Shown here one piece after another: positions 1-6,312 of a DNA stretch of 8,035 bases (positions within the stretch are counted from its first letter, which is position 1; every line of letters starts with the position of its first letter). The DNA comes from Thermodesulfobacteriota bacterium (GTDB lineage: Bacteria; Desulfobacterota; DSM-4660; Desulfatiglandales; HGW-15): assembly GCA_025454125.1 (NCBI GenBank), contig JALOPA010000060.1, forward strand, positions 1-8,035. The letters are read 5' to 3'. Below the pieces are notes generated by a model. The model saw only the letters and a program-made list of their open reading frames with translations. It did not search any database and was not told where the DNA came from. The translations under genes were made by a program, and so were the position numbers.

Positions 1-95
1 GGGGTGACGGCTGGTCATGAGCTCATCAGGTTCCCATGTGACCCGGGCCTTTAACACAGGCAGAATAATGGGATTTTCCGTGGAAACCGGTCTGA
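1..95. other. Short edge region, no gene seen
   Basis: This edge stretch lies downstream of the zinc ribbon gene on the minus strand. No credible coding frame is visible on either strand. The only structure noticed is a 10-bp palindrome, ATGAGCTCAT, at 17-26. No T-run follows a hairpin, so I do not call a terminator. Confidence 0.5.
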
Positions 96-311
96 TCAGT
101 GACAGGTGCTGCAGGAGCCGCCCCCGCAGGTCGCACAACCTGACGAGGAGGACGAGACCATCTTGCCGCCGCTCTTGAAGCTCGCCGCAGACATGAGACG
201 CTCAACCCTTTTTCCCTTACACGTCGGGCAGCACACGTCATCGCCTTTTCCAAAAACAAGGCATTCAAAATCTTTCTTGCATTTCTTGCATCGGAACTCA
301 TAAATCGGCAT
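96..311 (-). CDS. FmdB-family zinc ribbon protein
   Basis: This 71-residue protein begins MPIYEFRCKKC, the signature opening of the FmdB/CxxC_CXXC_SSSS putative regulatory family. Seen directly: a first Cys pair (C8, C11) and a second (C28, C31, with an extra C27) that would form one zinc ribbon, a linker, a Ser-rich stretch (residues 53-57), and a Cys-rich tail with C59, C62, C67 and C70. The ATG at 309-311 is chosen because AGGAGG lies 9 bases upstream; the frame stays open nine codons further, but that extension lacks the family start. It ends in TGA at 96-98. FmdB proteins are small, presumably soluble and cytoplasmic, and named after a proposed regulator of formamidase or amidase genes; their true role is mostly unknown. 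It is the last minus-strand gene after gmhA and an uncharacterised gene, separated by a repeat-rich spacer. The family call is firm, the function is not. Confidence 0.87.
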   Translation of the reverse strand: MPIYEFRCKKCKKDFECLVFGKGDDVCCPTCKGKRVERLMSAASFKSGGKMVSSSSSGCATCGGGSCSTCH

Positions 312-320
312 GAAACAAAA

Positions 321-326
321 CCTCCT
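321..326 (-). promoter_or_regulatory. Ribosome binding site fixing the FmdB start
   Basis: The minus strand reads AGGAGG here, nine bases before the ATG at 309-311. It supports the shorter 71-residue protein over an upstream start in the same frame at 338, which would lie upstream of this site. Confidence 0.8.
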
Positions 327-344
327 AACGAAGACCACAATACA

Positions 345-501
345 AACAAATTCGAAGCTCGAAATCCGAAACTCGAAACAAATTCAAAATTCCAAAACTC
401 CAAGGTTCAAAAAGGAATTAGTGCAGTTTGCTGTTTTCGTCATTTGAATTTTGAGAATTTCACATTGTTTCGAATTTCGTGCTTCGGATTTCGGATTTTC
501 A
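345..501. repeat. Heptameric (period-7) inverted repeat array
   Basis: This AT-rich spacer is made of degenerate 7-base units. Left side: TCGAAGC, TCGAAAT, CCGAAAC, TCGAAAC, AAATTCA and AAATTCC at 352-393. Right side, as the complementary pattern: GTTTCGA, ATTTCGT, GCTTCGG, ATTTCGG and ATTTTCA at 467-501. The two sides are imperfect reverse complements, so the whole could fold into a long interrupted hairpin with a loop near 400-445. It sits directly upstream of the ribosome binding site of the zinc ribbon gene and downstream of the stop of the 317-residue gene, so any promoter for the former must lie in or beyond it. No coding frame is credible here. Confidence 0.8.
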
Positions 502-544
502 ACCTGTTCATAAACTGAAGCCAAGCTTTAGGTCTTGACTGTAC

Positions 545-1498
545 TTACCAACTCCCCTGCATACGTTCAATCACCGCTGCCGCTAGAAGCGGGAACATGA
601 TCTCGTGATGCCCGACCAGAGAGAACCCTTCGCCCCCCTCGAGAGTGGGCCTGGAGACCACGTTGGTCATGGGGCGGTAGTGCCGGATGAAATCCATGTT
701 CAAGGTCGTGAACCGCTTCACGTCGTGCCCCAGGTTCCTGACGAGGGACAGGGCCTTCAGGAACACCTCGGGCAGGATCACCGCAGAACCCAGGTTGATG
801 AACACGCCCCCTTCAAGCTTCGAGACCAGAGTCGAAAAGAGGCGGAAGTCATGATGAGACGTCTTCCCAAGGGACGCTCCGTCCGCGCTCGGATGAAAGT
901 GAATCGTGTCCGTGCCAATGGCCACGTGAACGGTCACCGGCACACCGAGGTCGTGTGCTCTCGCAAGGATGCTCATCCCATGATAAGGCCATTTCCCTTT
1001 GGCCAGCCTGGCTCCAACGGCGGCGCCCAGCCCCGAGTCCGAGCGGGCGCCCTCCTGGATCGCGTCATTGATCAGGCGCGCCGGCTCATCCGCCATGCCG
1101 AACTGCCCTTCGCCAAGCCGGGCAGCCACGTCCTCGGACGTGTGGCCGACCATGGCCACTTCCGTGTCGTGGATCACGCAGGCGCCGTTCACGGCCAGTC
1201 CGCGGACAATCCCCCTTTCCATCAAGTCGATGATGTGGGGGCTTAACCCCACTTTGATGGGATGGGCGCCCATGGCCAGAAGGATCATCTTGTCGCTCTG
1301 AGCGGCGCGGGCCACGCGCTCTGCCACAGCCCTGAAGTCGTTGCCTGCGAGGATCTTCGGCAGAGAGGCGACCCAGGAGCTCAAGCTTCCTCCGGGCCTC
1401 CAGGGAGCGCCGAAGTCGTCCTTCCTGACCTTGCTCGGCCTGTCCTTGACCGAGTAGGATCGGATTCCTTCGATGGATATGGGTTTCCAGTCAGACAC
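545..1498 (-). CDS. Conserved soluble protein of unknown function (317 aa)
   Basis: I do not recognise a named family with confidence. The protein is soluble-looking, with no signal peptide or membrane segment. It has blocks that look conserved: MGAHPIKVGLSP (76-87), NGACVIHDTE (104-113) followed by GHTSEDV (118-124), HVAIGTDTIHFHPSADG (191-207), NLGSAVILPEVFLKAL (235-250), FTTLNMDFIRHYRP (263-276) and GHHEIM (296-301). The many His and Asp residues in Gly-rich turns suggest a metal- or nucleotide-binding alpha/beta enzyme; the arrangement faintly recalls Rossmann-like deoxyhypusine synthase folds, a weak inference. Translation starts at GTG (1496-1498) with a poor GGCGGGG-type ribosome site six bases upstream, and no nearby Met offers a better start. 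It stops at TAA (545-547). Its codon pattern matches the window's GC-rich genes, unlike the long open frame antisense to it. It lies between gmhA and the zinc ribbon gene on the same strand. Confidence 0.85.
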   Translation of the reverse strand: MSDWKPISIEGIRSYSVKDRPSKVRKDDFGAPWRPGGSLSSWVASLPKILAGNDFRAVAERVARAAQSDKMILLAMGAHPIKVGLSPHIIDLMERGIVRGLAVNGACVIHDTEVAMVGHTSEDVAARLGEGQFGMADEPARLINDAIQEGARSDSGLGAAVGARLAKGKWPYHGMSILARAHDLGVPVTVHVAIGTDTIHFHPSADGASLGKTSHHDFRLFSTLVSKLEGGVFINLGSAVILPEVFLKALSLVRNLGHDVKRFTTLNMDFIRHYRPMTNVVSRPTLEGGEGFSLVGHHEIMFPLLAAAVIERMQGSW

Positions 1499-1517
1499 GT
1501 TTAACCCCGCCTATCTC

Positions 1518-1559
1518 ATTGATCATTGAACGTTGAACCCTGGACACTGAACACTGATG
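1518..1559. repeat. Six-unit degenerate heptamer array
   Basis: Six consecutive 7-base units can be read: ATTGATC, ATTGAAC, GTTGAAC, CCTGGAC, ACTGAAC and ACTGATG, with consensus NNTGAAC. The array begins about 20 bases upstream of the GTG start of the 317-residue gene and runs directly into the hairpin elements on its other side. It has no coding capacity and no unit long enough to be a CRISPR repeat. Confidence 0.75.
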
Positions 1560-1689
1560 GCTGCGTAAGAAGTGCAAAAACGTTGTTTTCTGTCATTCCC
1601 GCGGAGGCGGGAATCCAGTCTTTAAAAGGGCTTCTGGACTCCCGCCTCCGCGGGAGTGACGACCCGGGAGACTTTTTACGAACGCATCA
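1555..1689. repeat. Nested hairpin intergenic element, copy 1
   Basis: Two nested inverted repeats. The outer arms at 1555-1573 and 1671-1689 match at 15 of 19 positions (core TGCGTAAGAAGT). The inner arms at 1592-1618 and 1634-1660 match at 25 of 27 positions around a 15-base loop and carry the motif GTCATTCCCGC...GGAATCCAG. This is the common dispersed hairpin type that, when translated by accident, gives strings such as VPAFAGMT. The element could fold into a very stable stem-loop in RNA from either strand and lies between gmhA and the next gene, where it could attenuate transcription or shield mRNA ends. That role is an inference. Confidence 0.8.
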
Positions 1690-1692
1690 ATG

Positions 1693-1848
1693 TTGACGGC
1701 TTCGTAAGAAGTCGTCACCCCGATGAACCCGCCAGAGGCGGACCAGAACCGGGGTTCAGATATTTTGTAAGTGCTCAAAGAGCCTGGGTTCCGGCTTTCG
1801 CCGGAATGACCAAAAAGACGGTTTTGCGACTTCTTACGAGGTCATCAA
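1693..1848. repeat. Nested hairpin intergenic element, copy 2
   Basis: The outer arms at 1693-1714 and 1827-1848 share CGTAAGAAGTCG in inverted orientation, with three mismatches over 22 bases. Inside are a small hairpin CCGCC-AGA-GGCGG (1729-1741) and a TTCCGGC...GCCGGAATGAC hairpin near 1791-1810, of the same core type as the element at 6220-6245. It directly follows copy 1, so right arm 1 (1671) and left arm 2 (1693) can also pair with each other. Together with copy 1 it fills nearly all of the 372-bp spacer. Confidence 0.75.
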
Positions 1849-1870
1849 TGTAGGATGATCAATCCCTTGC

Positions 1871-2458
1871 CTATTCCTCTTTGACTCCGTCCTGGAACAG
1901 CAGGTAGTCCACGAGCTGGCAGATGATGTGTCCGGCCAGGCTGTGAGCTTCCTGGATTCTCGCGGTGGTGTTGCTTTTCACCACCAGGGCCATGTCCGCG
2001 AGGCTCCTGACGCGGCCGCCGTCTCCGCCGGTGAACGCCACCGTGTAGATGCCCAGAGCCCGGGCCGCCTTCACTGCGGAGATCACGTTCCCCGAGTTTC
2101 CGCTGGTCGTGATGGCGAGCAGCACGTCCCCTTCCAAACCAATGGCCTTGATCTGCTTGGAGAAGATGTCCTCAAAGGAGTAGTCGTTCCCGATGCTCGT
2201 GATCACCGAAGAATCGGTGGTCAGGGCGATCGCCGGAAGGGGAGGGCGTTCGAGCACAAACCGGTTCACGAATTCCGCGGCGATGTGCTGAGCGTCTGCG
2301 GCGCTTCCTCCATTTCCACAGATCATGAGCTTCCGGTCGGCCGTGAAGGCCTGAGAGATCTTTTCCGCGAAGAGGATCAGGTTGCGGCCGTTCTCCTTGA
2401 TGAATTCCTCTTTGACCTTGACGCTGTCGCGAAGAGCTTTTTCGATAATCTTATCCAC
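1871..2458 (-). CDS. gmhA: Phosphoheptose isomerase (sedoheptulose 7-phosphate isomerase)
   Basis: GmhA converts D-sedoheptulose 7-phosphate to D-glycero-D-manno-heptose 7-phosphate, the first step to the ADP-heptose used for the lipopolysaccharide inner core; it acts in the cytoplasm as a tetramer. The 195-residue length is normal. A single SIS domain is visible: phosphate-binding CGNGGSAADAQH (47-58), TDSSVITSIGND (81-92) and TSGNSGNV (118-125). The zinc and catalytic residues of the E. coli enzyme (H61, E65, Q172, H180, from memory) align with H58, E62, Q169 and H177, so it should be active. The start is GTG (2456-2458) with GAGG five bases upstream. A minus-strand candidate promoter sits at 2492-2520. 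The later heptose genes (hldE, gmhB, hldD) are not in the window. The gene implies a Gram-negative cell envelope. DiaA-type SIS proteins are similar, but the conserved metal ligands favour GmhA. Confidence 0.93.
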   Translation of the reverse strand: MDKIIEKALRDSVKVKEEFIKENGRNLILFAEKISQAFTADRKLMICGNGGSAADAQHIAAEFVNRFVLERPPLPAIALTTDSSVITSIGNDYSFEDIFSKQIKAIGLEGDVLLAITTSGNSGNVISAVKAARALGIYTVAFTGGDGGRVRSLADMALVVKSNTTARIQEAHSLAGHIICQLVDYLLFQDGVKEE

Positions 2459-2491
2459 CTGGACCTCACGGAATGCCCTTTGATGCCAAGC

Positions 2492-2520
2492 AACTTAGGT
2501 TTTTTTTGACCCAATGTCAA
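2492..2520 (-). promoter_or_regulatory. Candidate sigma70 promoter for gmhA
   Basis: On the minus strand a perfect -35 box TTGACA (2515-2520) is followed by a 17-base spacer and a weak -10 TAAGTT (2492-2497), about 34 bases before the gmhA GTG. The -35 box overlaps a TTGAC-N5-GTCAA palindrome (2506-2520). The spacing and the -35 box are good; the -10 box is poor. Confidence 0.5.
2506..2520. promoter_or_regulatory. Possible operator palindrome TTGAC-N5-GTCAA
   Basis: A perfect 5-bp inverted repeat with a 5-base centre covers the -35 box of the candidate gmhA promoter. A related short palindrome, TTTGA-CA-TCAAA (2544-2555), covers the -35 box of the opposite promoter. Symmetric sites on both -35 boxes fit a shared dimeric regulator, but short palindromes also occur by chance. 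Confidence 0.3.
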
Positions 2521-2544
2521 CTGGAGCTCTCTGTCCCTTTTCTT

Positions 2545-2573
2545 TTGACATCAAAGCGTTTTTCCCCTAAATT
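2545..2573 (+). promoter_or_regulatory. Candidate sigma70 promoter for the acyl-CoA synthetase
   Basis: TTGACA (2545-2550), a 17-base spacer and TAAATT (2568-2573) form a good plus-strand promoter. Transcription from about 2580 would give a leader of about 175 bases before the ATG at 2757. The leader starts with a hairpin GGTCGG-N8-CCGACC (2581-2600). No known riboswitch motif was recognised in it. Confidence 0.55.
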
Positions 2574-2742
2574 ACCGTGCGGTCGGACCAACCTCCGACC
2601 TCTCTTGCCTCACAGGGTGCTGAAGAACACCTGCTAAATTGGGGTTGCTGGCTTAGGGTCGTGCTTTAATCCTCCGGTCATCCCGCGCTCAGACGCGTGG
2701 AACATACAGAACGGTCCTGTGACAACGCATGGATTTGCTGGG

Positions 2743-2750
2743 AAAGGAGG
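2743..2750 (+). promoter_or_regulatory. Strong ribosome binding site of the acyl-CoA synthetase
   Basis: AAAGGAGG lies six bases before the ATG at 2757. It places the start here rather than at the in-frame ATG at 2697, which lies upstream of this site and would add 20 residues unlike the family. Confidence 0.85.
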
Positions 2751-2756
2751 ATCCCC

Positions 2757-4469
2757 ATGGCAAAGCCTTGGCTGAAGTACTACGACAAAGGCGTGCCGGC
2801 AACCATCGACTACCCTGCCATCCCTGTCGACCAACTCCTGAGCAAAGCAGCAGGCAAACATCCGGATCACACCGCGGTCATCTTCGGGGCCCGCGTGGGT
2901 TCGCGCCTGATGGACGCAAAACTCACCTACAGCCAACTCAATGATGCGGCGAACCGTTTTGCCTCTTCCCTTCAAGGCATGGGAGTGAACAAGGGGGACC
3001 GTGTGGCGATTATGGCGCCGAGCTGCCCCCAATTCATCATCGCCGCGTACGGAGCCTGGCGCATCGGCGCCATAGTGGTCTGCTGTAATCCTCTCTATGT
3101 GGAGCGCGAGGTGGAGCACCTCGTGCACGACTCGGGCGCAGAGACCATGGTCGTGCTGAGCAGCCTTTACGGCCGGGTCAGGAACATCCGGCCGAAGACG
3201 GGCCTCAAACAGGTGATCGTCACCAACATCAAGGAGTACTTTCCGGGGCTGCTCAAGTTCCTCTTCGGCTTGTCCAAGGAGAAAAAGGAAGGGCACAGGG
3301 TCAACCTCTCCGGCGACAGGAATACGTTCTGGTTTCAGGAGATCCTCAGCAAAGGAACGGCTCAGCCAAAGCCCGTAGAAATGAGCCCTCACGAAGTGGC
3401 GGTCCTCATCTACACAGGCGGCACCACGGGCGGACCCAAAGGGGCGCAGCTCACCCACTTCAACCTGGTTTCCAACGCAACCGCCAACAACCTGTGGACC
3501 AAGAGCCTGGAGGCGAAGGATATCCTGGTTTCAGTCATGCCTTTCTTCCACAGCTACGGCCTCACGGTGGGCATGAACACGCCCATCGCCAACAGTCTGA
3601 CGGCCATCGTCATCCCCAACCCAAGGGATCTCCGGCACGTTCTCATGGCCATCGCCAAGCACCGCGCCACGTTCTACCCCGGTGTGCCGACCATGGTGGT
3701 GGGAATGAACAACTTCCCCGAAATCAGGAAATACGATCTCTCGTCCCTGCGCTTTGCCGTCAGCGCCGCAGCGCCGCTGGCGCCCGAGACGCAGGTTCGC
3801 TTTGAACAGGTCACGGGCTGCAAAATCCTCGAAGCCTATGGCCTGACAGAGACCAGCCCGGTGGCCACCATGGCTCCTGTGGGGAGAATCAAGGACAACT
3901 CCGTGGGGGTCCCCATGCCGGACACGGACGTCACGATCGTGGACGTGGAGACAGGCACCCAAGAGATGCCCACTGGACAAACGGGGGAAATCATCATCAA
4001 GGGGCCTCAGATCATGAAGGGGTACTGGAACCTTCCCGAAGAGACGGCCAGGGCCCTGAGGGTAGGCCCTGACGGCCGGCCGGGCTGGTTCTACTCGGCC
4101 GACATCGGCTTCATGGACGAGGAAGGATATGTGCACATCGTGGACCGGAAGAAGGACATGATCATTGCCGGCGCCTACAACATCTATCCCACGGAGGTGG
4201 AGGCGGTTCTCTTCGAGCATCCGAAAGTGAAAGAGGCGGCGGTGATCGGGCTGCCCGACGAGAAGAGAGGAGAGACCGTCAAGGCCTTCATCGTGCTGAA
4301 GGATGGGCAGGCCGCGACTTCTGATGAAATCATCACCTTCTGCCGGGAGCGGATGGCGGCCTACAAGGCTCCGCGTACGGTTGAGTTCAGGACCGATCTG
4401 CCCAAATCCCTTATTGGGAAAGTGCTGCGAAGGGTGCTGAGAGAAGAAGAGCTCCGGAGGATAGGGTAG
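2757..4469 (+). CDS. AMP-forming acyl-CoA synthetase (long-chain fatty acid CoA ligase type)
   Basis: This ANL-superfamily enzyme should activate a carboxylic acid with ATP to an acyl-adenylate and transfer it to coenzyme A. At 570 residues it has the normal length. In order: an N-terminal domain with P-loop-like YTGGTTGGPKG (219-229, Gly where many relatives have Ser), the FFHSYGLT region (263-270), adenine-binding YGLTETSP (361-368), the ribose-binding Asp in SADIG (D449), hinge DRKKD (463-467), AGAYNIYPTEVE (471-482) and the C-terminal catalytic Lys in PKSLIGK (K555). All key residues are present. There is no membrane segment. It leads the plus-strand block and has its own promoter and a strong ribosome site. 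The next two genes, after repeat-filled spacers of 177 and 157 bp, are redox enzymes, suggesting lipid or isoprenoid acid metabolism. Chain length and natural substrate cannot be told from sequence, so I give no fadD symbol. Confidence 0.93.
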   Translation: MAKPWLKYYDKGVPATIDYPAIPVDQLLSKAAGKHPDHTAVIFGARVGSRLMDAKLTYSQLNDAANRFASSLQGMGVNKGDRVAIMAPSCPQFIIAAYGAWRIGAIVVCCNPLYVEREVEHLVHDSGAETMVVLSSLYGRVRNIRPKTGLKQVIVTNIKEYFPGLLKFLFGLSKEKKEGHRVNLSGDRNTFWFQEILSKGTAQPKPVEMSPHEVAVLIYTGGTTGGPKGAQLTHFNLVSNATANNLWTKSLEAKDILVSVMPFFHSYGLTVGMNTPIANSLTAIVIPNPRDLRHVLMAIAKHRATFYPGVPTMVVGMNNFPEIRKYDLSSLRFAVSAAAPLAPETQVRFEQVTGCKILEAYGLTETSPVATMAPVGRIKDNSVGVPMPDTDVTIVDVETGTQEMPTGQTGEIIIKGPQIMKGYWNLPEETARALRVGPDGRPGWFYSADIGFMDEEGYVHIVDRKKDMIIAGAYNIYPTEVEAVLFEHPKVKEAAVIGLPDEKRGETVKAFIVLKDGQAATSDEIITFCRERMAAYKAPRTVEFRTDLPKSLIGKVLRRVLREEELRRIG

Positions 4470-4480
4470 AGCGGCGAATT

Positions 4481-4601
4481 CTTACCGCAGAGAACGCTGA
4501 GAACGCGGAGAGGATTGAAATGGAGGGACAGTGTGGAAGCGATGGTTCTTGGTGTTTTCATCAAAAGGCAACTCTGCGTGCTTTGCGATCTCTGCGGTAA
4601 G
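4481..4601. repeat. Inverted repeat with period-9 units
   Basis: The left arm (4481-4513) opens with CTTACCGCAGAG and holds three 9-base units: CGCAGAGAA, CGCTGAGAA and CGCGGAGAG (4486-4512). The right arm (4569-4601) is its degenerate reverse complement and ends with CTCTGCGGTAAG, an exact inverted match over the outer 12 bases. The 55-base middle is unrelated. It begins 12 bases after the acyl-CoA synthetase stop and ends 45 bases before the next start, so it occupies the whole spacer. As RNA it would form a long stem-loop between the two genes; no T-run follows, so it is not a classical terminator. Confidence 0.8.
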
Positions 4602-4646
4602 TCTTCACCATAAAGGTTCTGTTCCATTTAGAGTGGGAATCCATCT

Positions 4647-6155
4647 ATGACACAGAAATACGATGCGATTGTCATCGGCGCAGGGCTGGGTGGGCTCTCC
4701 GGAGCCACCATGCTGGCCAAGAACGGCCTGAAGGTTCTCCTGCTGGAGCGGCACAATGTGCCCGGCGGCTATGCCACGAGTTTTGTGAGGGGACGCTACG
4801 AGTTCGAGGTGGCGCTCCACGAGCTGTCGAACATCGGGCCCAAGGACCTCCGGGGAGGGCTGTACCGCTACCTGGAGTACCTCGGGGTCGCGGCCAAGGT
4901 GGAATTCATTCTTCTCCCCCATCTCTATCGCTCGATTTTCCCTGGTTTGGATGTCACCCTGCCCGTCGGCCGTGAAGCGTTCGAAGCGAAGCTGGTAGAG
5001 GTTTTTCCGCACGAGAGCGCGGGCATCCACCGGTTCCTGGATCGCGTTTTCGGCATGGGACGTGATTTTGCGAGAATCGTCAAGGAAAGAGGCGTGGGAA
5101 ACCGCATGTCCGTGCCTTTCCGCTTCCCTGACTTCTTCCGCTATCTGCCGACGACTTGGGGCCAGGTGCTCAACAGGGACGTGAAGGACTCTCTGGCCCG
5201 TGCCGTGCTCTCCCAGTACTGGGGCTATGTCGGCTTGCCTCCGTCCCAGGTGTCCTTTCTTTACTTTGCAATGACCCTTGCCGGGTACATCAGAAGAGGA
5301 CCAGCGTTTCCCGTCGGAAGATCCCAGGCACTCTCCAACGCCTTCATCAGCACCTTTGAGGAACTGGGGGGAGAGGTCGCCATGAATTGCGGCGCCCACA
5401 AGATCCTCACGGAAAACGGCCGGGTTTGCGGGGTGATCACCGATGAAGAGGAGGAGATCCGGGCCGACTGGATCGTTTCCAATGCAGACCCTGTCACCAC
5501 TTGCCGGGACCTGATCGGTTTTGAAAAAGTTCCGCCGCGGTTCTTCACAAAACTCCAATCGAGCGAAGTGGCTGCCTCTTCCTTTAACGTTTACATGGGG
5601 GTGGACCGATCGGCCGAAGAACTCGGGCTCACGGAACACGAAGTGTTCATCAACACGGATCACGATTTCGACAGGCACTACAAGGGATTCAGCAATTTCG
5701 AAGCGCCGGAGGCGCTCGTGGTGGCCTGTTACAATGCCGTGTACCCGGACGTCTCCCCGAAAGGAACGTGCATCGTCGTACTCACGGCGCTCAAGAGGGG
5801 AGAGCCGTGGTATGCGGTTCCGCCGGAGCAATATGTGGACACAAAGAACCGGATCGCTGATGCCATGATCACCATGGCCGAAAGAGTTTTTCCCGGCCTT
5901 CGGGAATTTGCCGAGGTGGTGGAGGTCTCCACGCCGCTGACCAACATGCGCTTTGCAGGCGCCATGGGCGGCAGCATCTATGGTTTCAACCAGCCCCCAA
6001 GGGACAACATGGTTTGGAGGATGGGTCATCGGGGCCCCTTGGAAGGACTTTACTTTGTCGGCGCATGGACGCAGCCCGGGGGAGGGTTCGAGCCCTGCAT
6101 GATGTCCGGCCAAATGGCAGGCGGGGCTATTCTGAAAAAGATTAAGAACCGGTGA
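4647..6155 (+). CDS. FAD-dependent oxidoreductase, phytoene desaturase / retinol saturase type
   Basis: This 502-residue flavoprotein starts with a dinucleotide-binding fold: VIGAGLGGLSG (9-19, G11-x-G13-xx-G16), LLLER (31-35, E34 likely binding the FAD ribose) and PGGYA (39-43). It ends with the FAD-closing block GLYFVGAWTQPGGGFEP (467-483) and SGQMAGGAI (487-495). This layout is that of the CrtI/CrtISO/RetSat amine-oxidase-like family, whose members desaturate, isomerise or saturate polyene or isoprenoid chains. The length is normal and nothing is missing. There is no signal peptide; members are often peripheral membrane proteins. The ATG at 4647 starts just before the dinucleotide fold, though the ribosome site (GAGTGGG about 11 bases upstream) is weak. 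Its neighbours are an acyl-CoA synthetase and an NAD(P)H reductase, so a lipid or isoprenoid acyl substrate is plausible. No carotenoid synthesis genes are present. The exact reaction is unknown. Confidence 0.88.
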   Translation: MTQKYDAIVIGAGLGGLSGATMLAKNGLKVLLLERHNVPGGYATSFVRGRYEFEVALHELSNIGPKDLRGGLYRYLEYLGVAAKVEFILLPHLYRSIFPGLDVTLPVGREAFEAKLVEVFPHESAGIHRFLDRVFGMGRDFARIVKERGVGNRMSVPFRFPDFFRYLPTTWGQVLNRDVKDSLARAVLSQYWGYVGLPPSQVSFLYFAMTLAGYIRRGPAFPVGRSQALSNAFISTFEELGGEVAMNCGAHKILTENGRVCGVITDEEEEIRADWIVSNADPVTTCRDLIGFEKVPPRFFTKLQSSEVAASSFNVYMGVDRSAEELGLTEHEVFINTDHDFDRHYKGFSNFEAPEALVVACYNAVYPDVSPKGTCIVVLTALKRGEPWYAVPPEQYVDTKNRIADAMITMAERVFPGLREFAEVVEVSTPLTNMRFAGAMGGSIYGFNQPPRDNMVWRMGHRGPLEGLYFVGAWTQPGGGFEPCMMSGQMAGGAILKKIKNR

Positions 6156-6219
6156 CCTTCGCCTTAGGATTTGATGATGAAGGTCTGAAGACGATGTCTT
6201 ATAGGAAGCGATCAAAGCC

Positions 6220-6245
6220 GTCATTCCGGCGCCTGCCGGAATGAC
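6220..6245. repeat. Perfect small hairpin of the CATTCCGGC type
   Basis: GTCATTCCGGC (6220-6230), the loop GCCT and GCCGGAATGAC (6235-6245) form an 11-bp perfect stem. It shares its core with the hairpin inside the element at 1693-1848. Weaker outer complementarity (AAGCGATCAAAGC against GCTTTTTGAT) suggests a decayed larger element. It lies midway in the 157-bp spacer before the reductase gene; no immediate T-run supports a terminator call. Confidence 0.8.
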
Positions 6246-6297
6246 ATCTCGATGCGCTTTTTGATTTCTTGGGAGCGCACCAAAGTTCAGAAACATC

Positions 6298-6304
6298 GGG
6301 AGGG
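6298..6304 (+). promoter_or_regulatory. Ribosome binding site of the reductase gene
   Basis: GGGAGGG lies eight bases before the ATG at 6313. It supports the 391-residue start with the N-terminal extension, rather than an internal start near the FAD domain (ATG at 6475, residue 55). Confidence 0.75.
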
Positions 6305-6312
6305 CAAGCCAA

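Noticed and set aside
345..501. CRISPR array
   Set aside because: Units are 7 bases, degenerate and without spacers; no cas gene is nearby.
605..1246. A plus-strand open frame opposite the 317-residue gene
   Set aside because: The minus-strand protein has coherent conserved-looking blocks and natural composition, while this one is a repetitive His/Arg/Gln-rich shadow. A plus-strand frame at 1928-2509 opposite gmhA is rejected for the same reason.
1593..1853. Short open frames on both strands across the hairpin elements
   Set aside because: They translate the inverted repeats (giving VPAFAGMT-like strings) and have no ribosome sites.
2574..2756. Riboswitch in the acyl-CoA synthetase leader
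   Set aside because: The long leader has one small hairpin (2581-2600), but I could match no known riboswitch core.
2729..2944. A small plus-strand frame overlapping the acyl-CoA synthetase start, a possible leader peptide
   Set aside because: It has no convincing ribosome site of its own and simply runs into the out-of-frame coding region.
2634..3458. A 274-codon minus-strand open frame opposite the acyl-CoA synthetase
   Set aside because: It is antisense to a strongly supported gene, His/Val/Arg-rich and without motifs. The same holds for the frame at 3531-4220.
4481..4601. Rho-independent terminator after the acyl-CoA synthetase
   Set aside because: The stem is long and interrupted by a 55-base centre, and no T-run follows on either strand, so a repeat element explains it better.
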